DNA of 64,000 bases from Palsa-506 sp963709075 (GTDB taxonomy: Bacteria; Actinomycetota; Actinomycetes; Streptosporangiales; Streptosporangiaceae). The stretch's first letter is position 1. The number at the start of each line of letters is the position of its first letter. Below are positions 8,638 through 16,876 of this stretch, one piece after another. The position numbers and the translations under genes are program-made. The notes below the pieces were generated by a model. It saw only the letters and a program-made list of their open reading frames with translations, did no database searches and was not told where the DNA came from. The DNA lies in assembly GCA_963709075.1 (NCBI GenBank), contig CAVPUY010000014.1:310001-374000 (forward strand), written 5' to 3'.

Positions 8638-9878
8638 CGGGCGAGGACGGCGGTGAAGTCGCGACTGGAGATCGCGTAGAACCGGTCCGGCGGCTGCACC
8701 TGGTCAGGCAGCAGGTTGACCGGCGTGGGGTTCGCCGGGTGCAGGCCGGGGCGGTAGTACATGAACGACATCCAGTCCGGGTTGATGTCGAGCTGCATGG
8801 CCCGCACGCTTCCGGCCCGCTGCAGCAGGTCGGCGAGTTCCCGCACGTTCAGCGCCGGGCCGTAGACGAAGATGATCCGCCCGTCAGCGGTAATCCCGAT
8901 TCCGGACCGCCAGACGAACTCCCCGCCGCCGAGGGTGGCGCCCCAGCTGCCCTGCACGTTCACGTCCACCGACGCCGGCACCTGGCCGTGGTTCACGATC
9001 AGCTTGAGATTCTGCCGCACCCCCCTGACCTGCGGGGTCATGTGCACGTTAGAGCCCCAGGTTCCGATAGCGACCCGCCCGTCCCGGTAGTAGACCATCG
9101 ACGCGGCACCGCGCTGCAGCGTGCCCTTGTGCACGCCGTTGAGATAGAAGCCGCCGCCTGCCGAGGCGATCTTGAACCCGCCGTTGAACGTCGCCAGCAG
9201 CCGGGACCTCGATCCGGGGGGGATATCCGGCGGGGACTTCCAGTTGCCCGGGCCCGGGTCTTCGGCGCCCGGATGCAGCTGGAAGCGGACAAGCCGCTGG
9301 TCCATGGAGACGATGCCCTCGACGTAGGAGGTGTGCACGCTATCGGGGCGCAGGTACGTCCCGAATATGGCGGGGATGCCGTTGACGCTGCCAAGCACCC
9401 GCCAGGCGCCCTCGCCGGGCAGCGGATGGCTGGCCGGCGACTTGAGCCGGGCCGGGAACTTCGGCGCGAGCTGATGCCGCCCGTGCGCGGCCTTGGCCGC
9501 CGCCAGGTTTTCCTGCGGCAGTTGACCCGAGCCTGGCGCCGTCAGCGCGAACGACGGCTTGCCGCCGACCTTCGGCGGCTGATAGGCGATCCATTCGGCG
9601 AAAGTCACCAGCGGCCCGAGATAGTGATCACGAGCCCATTCGGCAACCCGCTCGGAAACCGTCCCGCCGCCGGGCGCGGTCAGCGCGTGACCCATCGACC
9701 AGGCGAACCAGCCGAAGAACACGACCACGACGGCGAGCGCGATCCGCGCGCCGCGCCGGTCGCGCAGCCGCCGCCGCGGCGGCTTGCCGCGCCGCCACCT
9801 GCGCCCTCCGCGCTGCGGGTCACCATTGCGCACGTCAGCCTGGTCGGCGCCCGGCCCGGACGTCGCAGATCTCGGCAC
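8634..9878 (-). CDS. Membrane-anchored phosphodiester glycosidase (NAGPA/DUF2233-like)
   Basis: The 414-residue protein starts with a basic segment, one transmembrane helix (about 47-68) and a long exported domain. That domain has LLATFNGGFKIASAGGGFYLNG, GAASMVYYRDGR, NQ-type LIVNHG and GRIIFVYG, followed by the end motif RAMQLDINPDW. These features are characteristic of phosphodiester glycosidase (NAGPA) domains, which cleave sugar-1-phosphodiester links. AAGGAGG precedes the GTG start. As first gene of the operon with UbiA, SDR and a two-component system, it probably trims or remodels a phosphodiester-linked cell-surface glycan; the substrate is unknown. Confidence 0.85.
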   Translation of the reverse strand: MPRSATSGPGADQADVRNGDPQRGGRRWRRGKPPRRRLRDRRGARIALAVVVVFFGWFAWSMGHALTAPGGGTVSERVAEWARDHYLGPLVTFAEWIAYQPPKVGGKPSFALTAPGSGQLPQENLAAAKAAHGRHQLAPKFPARLKSPASHPLPGEGAWRVLGSVNGIPAIFGTYLRPDSVHTSYVEGIVSMDQRLVRFQLHPGAEDPGPGNWKSPPDIPPGSRSRLLATFNGGFKIASAGGGFYLNGVHKGTLQRGAASMVYYRDGRVAIGTWGSNVHMTPQVRGVRQNLKLIVNHGQVPASVDVNVQGSWGATLGGGEFVWRSGIGITADGRIIFVYGPALNVRELADLLQRAGSVRAMQLDINPDWMSFMYYRPGLHPANPTPVNLLPDQVQPPDRFYAISSRDFTAVLAR

Positions 9879-9915
9879 GCGCTTGTCCTCCTTCTGGCCC
9901 CCGGAAAGCAGTCAG

Positions 9916-9970
9916 CACCGGCTGCGGGGCATATACGACAAACCCGGCAACGTGCGCCCCGCAGCCGGTG
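9916..9970 (-). repeat. 15-bp inverted repeat in the leader of the glycosidase operon
   Basis: CACCGGCTGCGGGGC (9916-9930) is perfectly complementary to GCCCCGCAGCCGGTG (9956-9970), with a 25-nt loop that is less GC-rich. It sits 38-92 bp upstream of the glycosidase start, in the 189-bp gene-free interval 9879-10067. A structured 5' leader or an operator is possible. Next to it, GGTGTAC occurs twice (from 9967), which could be a regulator half-site pair. Confidence 0.45.
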
Positions 9971-10067
9971 TACTCCACACAGGTGTACCCGCCAAAGATG
10001 AAGACACCATTACGCGGCGGCCGGAAATCTGCCGGTCAGCATGCAGTTAGCACCAAGTCCAGCCTAA

Positions 10068-11321
10068 TCATCCGCTGATGAGCTTATGCCGCGGCGCGCC
10101 AGGCAGCGGAATGAGATCGCCGCGGACCAGCAGCGGCGGGCTGGCCGGCATCGTCTCCGGATACTTCAGCCCGCAGCCGGTGTTGAGCACCACGACCTCG
10201 TCGCTCTCGGCCAGCCAGCCGGCCTCGCGAAGCCGCCCGACGGCCGCGAAGCAGGCCGCTCCCTCCGGGCAGACCCAGGTCCCCTCAGCCAGCGCGACCT
10301 GCCGCTGGCTGGCCAGCAGGTCGGCATCGCTGACCGCAACGGCCGTGCCCCCGGTCGCGTAAAGCGCGTCGAGCACCAGGAAGCCGCCGAGCGGGCTCGG
10401 CACGGTGAGGCCGAAAGCAGCCGTCCTGGCGTCGTGCCAGGGAGTAGTCTCACGTTCGCCGTCGGTGAATGCGCGCACCACCGGGGCGCACCCGGCCGCC
10501 TGCACCGCGATCAGCCGCGGCATCGTCGCGCCGGTCCAGCCAAGCTCGGCTAGCTCGGCAAGCGCCTTGCGGATGCCGATGAGGCCGACTCCGCCGCCGG
10601 TGGGGCAAGCGATGACGTCCGGAGTCCGCCAGCCGAGCTGCTCGGCTATTTCCAGCCCGATCGTCTTCTTTCCCTCCAGCCGGTACGGCTCCTTGAGCGT
10701 CGAGACGTCCTGATAACCGGGCCGCTCCGCGGTGGCCGCGGCGACCAGCCGTCCCGCGTCGCTGATCAGGCCGTCCACCAGGTAGGTGTCGGTCCCGGCG
10801 GCAGCGCACTCGGACCGGGTGATGGCCGGCGCATCGACGGGCATCGCGACCAGGCACGGCAGCCCGGCCCTGGCGGCATAGCTCGCCCAGGCGGCCCCGG
10901 CGTTGCCGTTGGTCGGCATGGCCACGCCAGCGGCGCCGAGTTCGGCCGCCCGGGAGACTCCGACGGCGGCGCCGCGCGCCTTGAACGTGCCGGTCGGCAG
11001 CGGGCTCTCGTCCTTCATCAGCAGCCGCGGCAGGCCGAGGGCACGGCCTAGCCGCGGCATCGGCAGCAGCGGCGTCATGCCCTCGCCGAGACTCACCACG
11101 GCGCCGGGTGAGGACGCCGGCAGCAACTCGTGGTAGCGCCACAGGCCGGGCGGCCGGGTCGCGATCTGCCCGGGGCCGGCTATGGCCCCGGCCAGTTCCA
11201 GGTCATAACGGGCGAGCAGCGGCGCCCCGCAGGCGCAGGTGCCCTGGAGCCGGCTGGCGTCGTAGCCGCGCTGGCACCTGGAGCACTCCAGCCCGGCCAG
11301 CGCGGAGTAGGCCGATGGCAC
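10068..11321 (-). CDS. Threonine synthase-like PLP enzyme
   Basis: The 417-residue protein opens with a zinc-ribbon-like segment holding CxxC and CxC pairs (about residues 13-31), typical of the archaeal/actinobacterial threonine synthase branch. The PLP Lys is in TGTFKARG near 110. NGNAGAAWASYAA gives the cofactor phosphate-binding Asn-Gly-Asn, and TGGGVG near 250 the glycine-rich loop. Threonine synthase converts O-phosphohomoserine to threonine. Related fold-type II enzymes with the same ribbon have other roles, and no hom or thrB gene is adjacent, so this may be a paralogue. No operon partner is evident. Confidence 0.8.
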   Translation of the reverse strand: MPSAYSALAGLECSRCQRGYDASRLQGTCACGAPLLARYDLELAGAIAGPGQIATRPPGLWRYHELLPASSPGAVVSLGEGMTPLLPMPRLGRALGLPRLLMKDESPLPTGTFKARGAAVGVSRAAELGAAGVAMPTNGNAGAAWASYAARAGLPCLVAMPVDAPAITRSECAAAGTDTYLVDGLISDAGRLVAAATAERPGYQDVSTLKEPYRLEGKKTIGLEIAEQLGWRTPDVIACPTGGGVGLIGIRKALAELAELGWTGATMPRLIAVQAAGCAPVVRAFTDGERETTPWHDARTAAFGLTVPSPLGGFLVLDALYATGGTAVAVSDADLLASQRQVALAEGTWVCPEGAACFAAVGRLREAGWLAESDEVVVLNTGCGLKYPETMPASPPLLVRGDLIPLPGAPRHKLISG

Positions 11322-11509
11322 CGTTGTCAGTCTGCCGCGGCCGCGGCGATGACCCCGGCGACCTCATCAGCCCCGGCCGCTTCCGGCGCGGCGAACCGCC
11401 GCGCGTCCCGCTGCACGGCGGCGGTGATGATCCGCTCCCGGGTCAGCTGCATGCTGCCAACGTACACCGTACGTCGCCGGATCCTGCACCGGGCATTACC
11501 GTAGGCGGG

Positions 11510-11755
11510 ATGGACGACAAGGAGATCCTCGGGCAGATTGATGAGCTGATCGAGACCGAGCACCGGTTGCGCGCCAAGCTGGCCGGCGGATCGCTGTCCG
11601 GCGCCGCGGAGCGCGAGCAGCTCCGGGCCGCCGAGGAAGCGCTCGACCAGTGCTGGGATCTGCTCCGGCAGCGGCGCGCACGGCGCGAGTTCGGGGAGAA
11701 CCCGGACGAAGCGATCGTGCGCCCGGCCCCTGAGGTCGAGGGATACCAGCAATAG
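11510..11755 (+). CDS. DUF2630 family protein
   Basis: A short 81-residue, highly charged, helical protein starting MDDKEILGQIDELI and containing EHRLRAK and LDQCWDLLRQRRARREFG, which identify the actinobacterial DUF2630 family. No function is known for the family. It has no signal peptide or membrane segment. The ATG at 11510 was chosen because family members begin at this point; a weak GGCGGG precedes it. It stands alone between two minus-strand genes. Confidence 0.85.
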   Translation: MDDKEILGQIDELIETEHRLRAKLAGGSLSGAAEREQLRAAEEALDQCWDLLRQRRARREFGENPDEAIVRPAPEVEGYQQ

Positions 11756-11827
11756 CGTCATGAGCGCCGGCCATCGCGTCGTCGGCGCCGGCCGCAGCGT
11801 CGCGAGCGCCAGCCGCCTGGCCCGGCG

Positions 11828-12784
11828 TCAGGCCGCCGCTGCGATCCGGAACGACCGGCGGAATTCGTGCGGCGTCACCTGGTTGATCCGGGTGAAGTGG
11901 GTGCGCAGCCGCTGGGCCGACCCGAACCCGCACCGGTCCGCGATCCGGTCGACGGTGTCGTCGGTGTTCTCCAGGAGCTCCTGCGCGCGGCGGACCCGCT
12001 CGGCGCACAGCCACTGCAAGGGCGTGGTCCCGGTGGTCTCCCTGAATCGCCGGGCGAAGGTGCGGGGGCTCATCAGGGCCCGCCGGGCAAGGTCATCCAC
12101 CGTGATCGGCAGCTCCAGGTTTGCCCTGGCCCAGTCCAGGCAGGGGCCGAGGTTCGGCGACCCGGAGGCCGCCAGCGGCTGCTCGATGAACTGGGCCTGA
12201 CCGCCTTCCCGGTGCGGCGGGATCACCAGGCGCCGGGCGAGCGCGTTCGCGATCCGGGTTCCGTGATCTTGCCGCACGATGTGCAGGCACAGGTCCAGCC
12301 CGGCCGAGGCGCCGGCGGAGGTGAGCAGCTGGCCGTCGTCGGTGTAGAGCACGTCAGGCGTGACCCGCACGGCCGGCCATCGCCTGCTGAGTTCGGCGGC
12401 GTTCATCCAGTGTGTCGTCGCCGGGCGGTTGTCGAGCAGCCCGGCGGCCGCGAGGGTGAAAGCCCCGGTGCAGATCGACGCGATCCTGGCACCCCGGTCG
12501 TATGCGGCGCGCAGCGCCGCGAGCAGCGCCGCGGGCGGGTCATCCTGGACATCGGCGCAGGCGGGAACGATCACGGTGTCCGCCTCGCGCAGCTCGGTTA
12601 GCCCGAAGGCACCGTCAAAGATCAGGCCCTCGGCAGTGCGGGCCGGCTCGTCCTGCGCAGCGCACAGCTGGACCTCGTACCACCACGGCGCGGGGAAGTC
12701 CTGCCTGGGCCCGAAGACCTCGCACGGGACAGCCAGCTCGAACATGGGCATGCCCGCGGTAACCGGGATGGCGACTCGGTGCAT
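11828..12784 (-). CDS. GlxA-type AraC-family regulator with DJ-1/PfpI domain
   Basis: The 318-residue protein has an N-terminal class I amidotransferase-like (DJ-1/PfpI) domain of about 170 residues, with the nucleophile-elbow region ICTGAFTLAAAGLL, and a C-terminal AraC/XylS double helix-turn-helix (about 215-312: ALMSPRTFARRFRETTGTTP and IADRCGFGSAQRLRTHF). Such regulators usually sense small molecules through the first domain and activate neighbouring catabolic or efflux genes. It is divergent from the EamA exporter 71 bp away, so that exporter is a plausible target. Confidence 0.92.
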   Translation of the reverse strand: MHRVAIPVTAGMPMFELAVPCEVFGPRQDFPAPWWYEVQLCAAQDEPARTAEGLIFDGAFGLTELREADTVIVPACADVQDDPPAALLAALRAAYDRGARIASICTGAFTLAAAGLLDNRPATTHWMNAAELSRRWPAVRVTPDVLYTDDGQLLTSAGASAGLDLCLHIVRQDHGTRIANALARRLVIPPHREGGQAQFIEQPLAASGSPNLGPCLDWARANLELPITVDDLARRALMSPRTFARRFRETTGTTPLQWLCAERVRRAQELLENTDDTVDRIADRCGFGSAQRLRTHFTRINQVTPHEFRRSFRIAAAA

Positions 12785-12855
12785 GGCAGAAATCTACCTC
12801 AAGTTGTCTATTCTGCCACTGTCGGCGGCCCATGGCGGCGGGTGAGGATGGCGGC

Positions 12856-14079
12856 ATGACCCCGGCAACCGATGATGCGAACGGGACTGAAGCAGCTGCG
12901 GCCGCCGCCAGCCGCCCGATGCTGAGCTGGATAGCGCTGGGCATCGTCTACCTGGTGTGGGGATCGACCTACCTGGCGATCCGGGTCGGCGTCGGCCACC
13001 TGCCGCCGCTGCTCTTCGCCGGCGTCAGGTACGTGGTGGCCGGAGGGCTGCTGTACCCGATCGCCCTGCGCGCGGCGGCCGGCCGGGCAGCGGCCGCCCG
13101 CGGGTCAGCTGCCGGCCGCGGATCAGCTCCTGCCCGGGAATCGGCCGGCCGCGGGTCAGCTCCCGGCCGGGCAACGCCGGGCGCAAAGGCCTGGCTGTCC
13201 GGTGCGGTCGTCGGCACGCTGCTGCTGGCCGGCGGCAACGGCGGCGTGACCTTCGCGGAGCAGCGCTTGCCCTCGGGGCTGGCCGCGGTGCTCGTGGCTA
13301 CGGTCCCGCTCTGGATGATCCTCTTCGCCTGGCCGGTGCAGCATCAGCGGGTTACCTGGAAAGCGGCGGCCGGCCTGACGGTAGGGCTTGCGGGCGTGGC
13401 GATCCTGGTCGGCGGCAGCGGCAGCGGCAGCGGCCGCATCCCGTGGCTGATCCTCGTGCTCGGGGCGGCGTCCGCCTGGGGGTTCGGGTCAGTGCTGAGC
13501 CACCGGCTGCCGCTGCCCGGCCACGCGCTGGTCGCTGCGGCGATCGAGATGCTGGCCGGCGGCGTAGTGCTGCTGGCGCTGGCGGCCGGCACCGGCGAGT
13601 TCGCCGCCGTCCGGTGGTCGTCGGTTCCCGCGACGTCCTGGATCGCCCTGGCCTACCTGATCGGCCCCGGCTCGATACTCGCCTTCACCGCCTATGGCTA
13701 CGCCCTGTCCCGTCTTCCGGTCGCCACCGTCTCCACCTACGCCTACGTCAACCCGGTCGTCGCGGTGCTGGCCGGAATGCTCATCCTCGGCGAGCAGCTC
13801 AGCTGGCACGAGGCGGCGGGCACCGCGCTCGTGGTCGGCTCGGTCGTCATTATCCTGCGCCGGTCCGGCAGCGCGCCCCGGACCGCGGCCAGCGGTCGCA
13901 AGACCGGCCCGGCCGGCCCGGTTACCAGTACCGCCCGGCACCGCGGTCTGCCGTTGCGAAAATCCGGCATTAACGGGAACCCCGTGCTCACTCGTCCCGG
14001 CATAGGAACCCAGCCAGCGGTGCTCGACGCGGCCCGGCAACCCGATGAATGTGACAACGACCGGGTTCGGTGCCAATGA
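12856..14079 (+). CDS. EamA/DMT-family transporter
   Basis: A drug/metabolite transporter with two EamA repeats and about ten hydrophobic helices, beginning with WGSTYLAIRVGVGHLPPLLFAG. The second EamA domain ends with YVNPVVAVLAGMLILGEQLS, the family's classic ending. ATG 12856 is preferred over 12832 because GAGG lies eight bases upstream. Two oddities stand out. A Gly-Arg-Ser-Ala tandem repeat insert (about residues 77-108) lies in a loop. A roughly 70-residue non-family tail runs into an inverted repeat that contains the stop codon, suggesting loss of the original stop. It is divergent from a GlxA-like regulator. Confidence 0.9.
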   Translation: MTPATDDANGTEAAAAAASRPMLSWIALGIVYLVWGSTYLAIRVGVGHLPPLLFAGVRYVVAGGLLYPIALRAAAGRAAAARGSAAGRGSAPARESAGRGSAPGRATPGAKAWLSGAVVGTLLLAGGNGGVTFAEQRLPSGLAAVLVATVPLWMILFAWPVQHQRVTWKAAAGLTVGLAGVAILVGGSGSGSGRIPWLILVLGAASAWGFGSVLSHRLPLPGHALVAAAIEMLAGGVVLLALAAGTGEFAAVRWSSVPATSWIALAYLIGPGSILAFTAYGYALSRLPVATVSTYAYVNPVVAVLAGMLILGEQLSWHEAAGTALVVGSVVIILRRSGSAPRTAASGRKTGPAGPVTSTARHRGLPLRKSGINGNPVLTRPGIGTQPAVLDAARQPDECDNDRVRCQ

Positions 14080-14099
14080 ACGTCACATTCATCGGGTTG
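14038..14099. repeat. Perfect 18-bp inverted repeat at the end of the EamA gene
   Basis: CAACCCGATGAATGTGAC (14038-14055) is exactly complementary to GTCACATTCATCGGGTTG (14082-14099), with a 26-nt spacer. The stop codon of the EamA transporter (14077-14079) falls in the spacer. The arms are noticeably less GC-rich than their surroundings. It may be a terminator or a small mobile palindrome. The rest of the 179-bp interval to the FAH gene shows no gene. Confidence 0.6.
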
Positions 14100-14258
14100 G
14101 CGGCGAGGCCGGGCAGGCCGCCTGGGACTGGCTGCGGGCGATGGCAGGCTGCGGGCGGAGGTGGCTGGCCCGGCCTGGGTAAGATCCGGCGGTTCGGTCA
14201 GTAGGCTCTTGCCGAGGAGAAGCCCGCAAGGACAATTCTGCCTACCGTGGAGAAAGAC

Positions 14259-15149
14259 GTGCGTATCGCCAGATTCAGCCGCGACGATGAGGTCGCCTAT
14301 GGCGTCGTCCAGGATGCATCGCCCGACGGCCTGGGCAGCGCCGTGCCCGGCCCCGCCAGCACGACGACCGGGCCCGGCGGCACAGCGGCCTGCCGGCGCG
14401 GCAGCACGCCGGGCCCGGACGGCGAAGGCCTGCTGATCGCCGAACTGCACGGGCATCCCTTCGGCGCCGGAACCGGCGGGGTGCGGTTCACCGGCGCCAG
14501 CTACCCGGTGCCGGAGGTGCGGCTGCTTGCGCCGGTGCTGCCGACCAAGGTGGTCGCGATCGGCAAGAACTACGCCGAGCACGCCCGCGAGATGGGCGGC
14601 GAGCCGCCGGCCGAGCCGGTTATCTTCCTCAAGCCGTCCACGGCGGTCACCGGCCCCGGCGACCCGGTGGCCAGGCCGGTCAAGCTGTCCGAGCGGATTG
14701 ACTTCGAGGGCGAGCTGGCCGTGGTGATCGGCAGGCTGTGCCGGGACGTGCCAGCCGAGCGGGTGCCGGAGGTCATCTTCGGTTACACCTGCGCCAACGA
14801 CATCACGGCGCGGGACCTGCAGGCCAGGGACGGGCAGTGGGCCAGGGCCAAGGGCTTCGACACGTTCTGCCCGCTCGGCCCGTGGATCGAGACCGACCTG
14901 GACCCGGCCGACCTGGAGCTGACCACCTCGGTGAACGGCGAGGTCAAGCAGCAGGCGCGGACGTCGCAGCTGCTGCACGACATTACCGAGCTGGTCTGCT
15001 ACGTCACCGCGGTGATGACGCTGCTGCCCGGCGACGTGCTGCTGACCGGCACCCCGGCCGGGGTCGGGCCGCTGGCGCACGGCGACACCGTATCGGTGAC
15101 CATCGAGGGCATCGGGACGCTCAGCAATAGAGTGGTCGACCGTGACTGA
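14259..15149 (+). CDS. Fumarylacetoacetate hydrolase family protein
   Basis: The 296-residue protein has the FAH fold signature: KNYAEHAREMGGEPP, the metal-binding Glu residues of DFEGELAVVIGR near 155, the Asp of NDITARDLQ near 185 and TGTPAGVG near 265. The family includes acylpyruvases, oxaloacetate decarboxylases and 2-hydroxyhepta-2,4-diene-1,7-dioate isomerases, so the substrate is not fixed. The GTG at 14259 was preferred over 14247 because GGAG sits at ideal spacing. It overlaps gltX by GTGACTGA. An unusual Gly/Pro/Thr-rich stretch (about 25-55) precedes the fold. Confidence 0.9.
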   Translation: MRIARFSRDDEVAYGVVQDASPDGLGSAVPGPASTTTGPGGTAACRRGSTPGPDGEGLLIAELHGHPFGAGTGGVRFTGASYPVPEVRLLAPVLPTKVVAIGKNYAEHAREMGGEPPAEPVIFLKPSTAVTGPGDPVARPVKLSERIDFEGELAVVIGRLCRDVPAERVPEVIFGYTCANDITARDLQARDGQWARAKGFDTFCPLGPWIETDLDPADLELTTSVNGEVKQQARTSQLLHDITELVCYVTAVMTLLPGDVLLTGTPAGVGPLAHGDTVSVTIEGIGTLSNRVVDRD

Positions 15150-16782
15150 GCCGAGCATTACCGAGCTGGCCGCCGCTGAGCTGGTCGTGACTGAACAGGC
15201 CAAGGCGGAGCAGGCAGCGGCCGAGCAGGCCAGGGCCGAGCAGGCCAGGGCCGAGCAGGCCAGGGCCGAGCAGGTGAAGGCCGAGCAGGCTGGGGCCGGG
15301 GATCAGCCCATCCGGGTGCGCTTCGCGCCGTCGCCAAGCGGCGACCTGCACGTCGGCAACATCAGGACCGCGCTGTACGACTGGGCATTCGCGCGCCACA
15401 CCGGCGGCGTGTTCGTGCTGCGGATAGAGGACACCGACAAGTCACGGGTAACCGACGAGTACGTGACCTCGGCGCTGGACACGCTGCGCTGGCTCGGCCT
15501 GGACTGGGACGAGGGGCCGGAGGCCGGCGGCGAGTACGGCCCGTACCAGCAGAGCCAGCGGCTGGCGCTGTACGCGGACTGGGCCGCCAAGTTCCTCGCC
15601 TCCGGGCACGCCTACCGCTGTTACTGCACGCCCGATGAGCTAGCCGAGCGGCGGGAGGCGTCCCGCGCGGCCTGCCGCCCGAGCGGCTACGACGGGCACT
15701 GCCGCGACCTGTCCCCCGATCAGATAGCCGGGTACGAGGCCGAAGGCAGGCGGCCGGTGCTGCGGATGCGGATGCCGGACGGCAGCACGACCTTCACCGA
15801 CCTGGTCCGCGGCGAAGTCACCTTCGACCACGCGTTCGTCCCCGACTTCGTGCTGCAGCGCGCGGACGGCAGCCCGCTCTACCCGCTCGCTGTCGCCGTC
15901 GACGACGTGCTGATGAAGATCACGCACGTGGTCCGCGGCGAGGACCTGCTCTCCTCGACCCCGCGCCAGATCGCGGTCTACCGCGCGATGGGCGTCGCCG
16001 AGGCTGACTTCCCGCTGTTCGCGCACCTGCCGTACGTGCTCGGCCAGGACGGCCAGCGGCTTTCCAAGCGAAACGGGGTCGTCTCCGTCAACTGGTACCG
16101 GGACGAGGGATTCCTGCCCGAGGCGATGTGTAATTACCTTGCCCTGCTCGGCTGGTCGCCGGGGGAGAACAGGGAGTCGTTCACCCTGGCCGAGATGGCG
16201 GCCGAGTTCGATCTGGCCGGGGTCAACAGGAACCCGGCGCAGTTCGACGTGCGCAAGCTGGAGTCCATCAACGGCGACAAGATCCGGGCGCTGGACCTGG
16301 CCGACTTCACCGCCAGGATCATGCCGTTCCTGCAGCGCGCCGGGCTGGTCGCCGACCCGCCCACGGCAGCACAGGACCGGCTCGTCGCAGCGGCCGCGCC
16401 GCTGATCCAGACCCGGATCTCCCGGCTGGCGGAGGCAGCCGGGCTGCTCGGCTTCCTGCTGGTCAGCGACGCGGACTTCACGGTGGATGCCGACGATGCC
16501 GCAAAGACGCTGACACCTGAGTCCAGCCGGGTGCTGCAGGCCGCCGAGGCTGCCCTGGCCGACGCCGAGCCGTGGACCGCCGACGTGATCAGGGCTGCGC
16601 TCACGCACGCGCTGGTGGACGAGCTTGGCCTGAAGCCGCGCGCCGCGCTCGCGCCGGTTCGGGTCGCTGTCACCGGCCGCCGGGTTGCCCCGCCGCTGTA
16701 TCAGTCCGTCGAGCTGCTCGGCCGGGACTGCACCCTCGGCCGGCTGTCCCGCGCGATGGGCCTGGCGGCAAGCGCGTCCTGA
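15142..16782 (+). CDS. gltX: Glutamyl-tRNA synthetase with N-terminal AEQAR-repeat extension
   Basis: GluRS charges tRNA-Glu and, in bacteria without GlnRS, also tRNA-Gln before amidation by GatCAB. The class I core starts at VRFAPSPSGDLHVGN, the HIGH-type motif, about 55 residues in. The KMSKS-type motif is RLSKRNG near 315, and the anticodon-binding domain fills the C-terminal third. The first 50 residues are an odd Ala-Glu-Gln-rich helix built by a 15-bp tandem repeat; GluRS usually starts at the core. A GTG at 15274 would skip most of it. The first GTG overlaps the FAH stop. Both substrate tRNAs lie downstream. Confidence 0.95.
   Translation: MTEPSITELAAAELVVTEQAKAEQAAAEQARAEQARAEQARAEQVKAEQAGAGDQPIRVRFAPSPSGDLHVGNIRTALYDWAFARHTGGVFVLRIEDTDKSRVTDEYVTSALDTLRWLGLDWDEGPEAGGEYGPYQQSQRLALYADWAAKFLASGHAYRCYCTPDELAERREASRAACRPSGYDGHCRDLSPDQIAGYEAEGRRPVLRMRMPDGSTTFTDLVRGEVTFDHAFVPDFVLQRADGSPLYPLAVAVDDVLMKITHVVRGEDLLSSTPRQIAVYRAMGVAEADFPLFAHLPYVLGQDGQRLSKRNGVVSVNWYRDEGFLPEAMCNYLALLGWSPGENRESFTLAEMAAEFDLAGVNRNPAQFDVRKLESINGDKIRALDLADFTARIMPFLQRAGLVADPPTAAQDRLVAAAAPLIQTRISRLAEAAGLLGFLLVSDADFTVDADDAAKTLTPESSRVLQAAEAALADAEPWTADVIRAALTHALVDELGLKPRAALAPVRVAVTGRRVAPPLYQSVELLGRDCTLGRLSRAMGLAASAS
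15220..15294 (+). repeat. 15-bp tandem repeat inside the 5' end of gltX
   Basis: Five consecutive units close to GCCGAGCAGGCCAGG start at 15220, 15235, 15250, 15265 and 15280; the first three are identical. They encode Ala-Glu-Gln-Ala-Arg pentapeptides. The period is a multiple of three, so copy-number change keeps the frame. Confidence 0.9.
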
Positions 16783-16876
16783 CTGCTCACCGCGCCCGGC
16801 GCCCGGCAGTCGCCGCACGCCGTCGCCTGCCGGCCCGCCGGGCCGATCCGCCGGGCCGATCCGCCGGGCCGGCCGG

